NCBI GenBank assembly: GCA_016287075.1
Contig: JAEEVC010000007.1
Span: 1-64,000 of the forward strand
Direction of reading: 5' to 3'
DNA length: 64,000 nucleotides
DNA from: Bacteroidales bacterium
GTDB lineage: Bacteria; Bacteroidota; Bacteroidia; Bacteroidales; UBA932
The notes beneath the pieces were generated by a model. The model had not been told where the DNA came from and made no database searches. It saw only the letters and a list, made by a program, of their open reading frames with translations. The translations under genes and the position numbers were made by a program. Shown one piece after another: positions 63,668 through 64,000 of this stretch (its first letter is position 1; each line of letters starts with the position of its first letter).

Positions 63668-63693
63668 AAAACCCCGGACGAGCCCGTCCGGGG
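63668..63693 (-). terminator. Terminator of the truncated MFS gene
   Basis: Read leftward, CCCCGGACG (63693-63685) pairs with CGTCCGGGG (63680-63672) around a 4-nt loop, followed by TTTT. It lies 27 nt after the stop of the MFS gene and 6 nt after the opposite zinc-ribbon gene. Confidence 0.75.
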
Positions 63694-63720
63694 TAAGTGT
63701 ATAACTGAATGTAAATCAGG

Positions 63721-64000
63721 TTATTGCTGCTGTACCTTCTTCTGCGGGTCCTTGAACAGGATGGCGAAGAGGACGCCGACGACGCAGGCATAGCCGGCGA
63801 AAATGTACCAGGCGGTGGACCAGCTGGCGGGGTTCTCGAAGACGCCGACGGCATCGACGACCGCACCGGCGGCAAGGGTGCCGATGGTCGCGCCGAGCCC
63901 GTTGGTCATCAGCATGAAGACGCCCTGGGCGCTGGAACGGATGTCCTCGGAGGTGTTTTCATTCACATACAGCGAGCCGGAGATGTTGAAGAAATCGAAG
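63721..64000 (-). CDS. C-terminal part of an MFS nucleoside:H+ symporter-like permease (cut by window edge)
   Basis: The reading frame is open from the right window edge (FDFFNISGSLYVNENTSEDI...) to a TAA at 63723-63721, giving 92 full residues. The segment SSAQGVFMLMTNGLGATIGTLAAGAVVDAVG and the following two hydrophobic helices (WSTAWYIFAGYACVVGVLFAILF) match the end of NupG/XapB-type nucleoside permeases, which have the QGLFMLMTNG motif. The tail DPQKKVQQQ is cytoplasmic. The remaining 10 or so helices lie outside the window. Confidence 0.78.
   Translation of the reverse strand, partial: FDFFNISGSLYVNENTSEDIRSSAQGVFMLMTNGLGATIGTLAAGAVVDAVGVFENPASWSTAWYIFAGYACVVGVLFAILFKDPQKKVQQQ

Overview
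The window comes from a high-GC member of the Bacteroidota, most likely order Bacteroidales. About twenty gene starts are preceded by the Bacteroidota-type -7 element TAnnTTTG, sometimes with a TTTG -33 element 19-20 nt upstream. Other lineage markers are lipoprotein-anchored FimA/Mfa-type fimbrial genes, a PCMD-domain protein, a 5-fold beta-flower repeat protein, a 1106-residue SecA and a tmRNA whose tag is GNNNYALAA. No phage, transposase, CRISPR array, rRNA or tRNA gene was seen. Genus or species cannot be fixed from the sequence alone. The accessory content is mainly cell-surface.

Layout. 1-5.5 kb: small lipoprotein, then a leftward operon hypB / large FeS-flavoprotein / hypA / rhaD. 5.5-11.8 kb: OmpA-domain protein, glycosyltransferase with PCMD protein, anaerobic ribonucleotide reductase nrdDG. 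11.8-16.7 kb: leftward carbonic anhydrase/YccF/Bcp, a structured repeat region, HAD phosphatase, nitroreductase, beta-flower protein and YbaK. 16.8-20.6 kb: YqeY/GNAT/cyclohexadienyl dehydratase-like operon, then a NUDIX regulator divergent from a VWA protein with twin palindromic operators between them. 20.6-27 kb: fimbrillin-like lipoprotein, a 69-71 bp tandem repeat array, PNPOx-like lipoprotein, NAD(P)-binding protein, BASS transporter, Zn/Cd-type P-ATPase, a second structured repeat. 27-31.7 kb: EEP lipoprotein with rhaBA, and lipoate-protein ligase. 31.7-40.1 kb: esterase, AspT-type transporter, Na/Pi symporter, aspartokinase-like protein, aminotransferase, gdhA. 40.1-48.5 kb: surface polysaccharide cluster (CapD-like dehydratase, flippase, nitroreductase, pyruvyl transferase, three GT2 enzymes). 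48.6-54.3 kb: secA, bactofilin, small membrane protein, ssrA. 54.3-63 kb: NlpC/P60 hydrolase and a six-gene leftward fimbrial operon headed by a small SSB. 63-64 kb: zinc-ribbon protein and a truncated MFS transporter.

How the genes fit together. RhaA, RhaB and RhaD complete L-rhamnose breakdown to dihydroxyacetone phosphate and lactaldehyde, but rhaD sits 26 kb away, attached to the nickel-chaperone operon. NrdDG, the FeS flavoprotein and HypAB suit anaerobic life. The polysaccharide cluster and the fimbrial operon are the surface-adhesion modules.

The least explained items are: (1) the NUDIX/VWA pair with two 19-bp dyad operators; (2) an 88-bp nested-hairpin element present at 13.35 and 26.84 kb, plus other palindromic repeats; (3) hypB-flavoprotein-hypA-rhaD with no hydrogenase structural gene nearby; (4) an aspartokinase homologue lacking the N-terminal KFGGTS motif, next to an aminotransferase; (5) the ssb-led fimbrial operon whose large last protein carries a CX2C-X33-CX2C zinc-ribbon-like insert.
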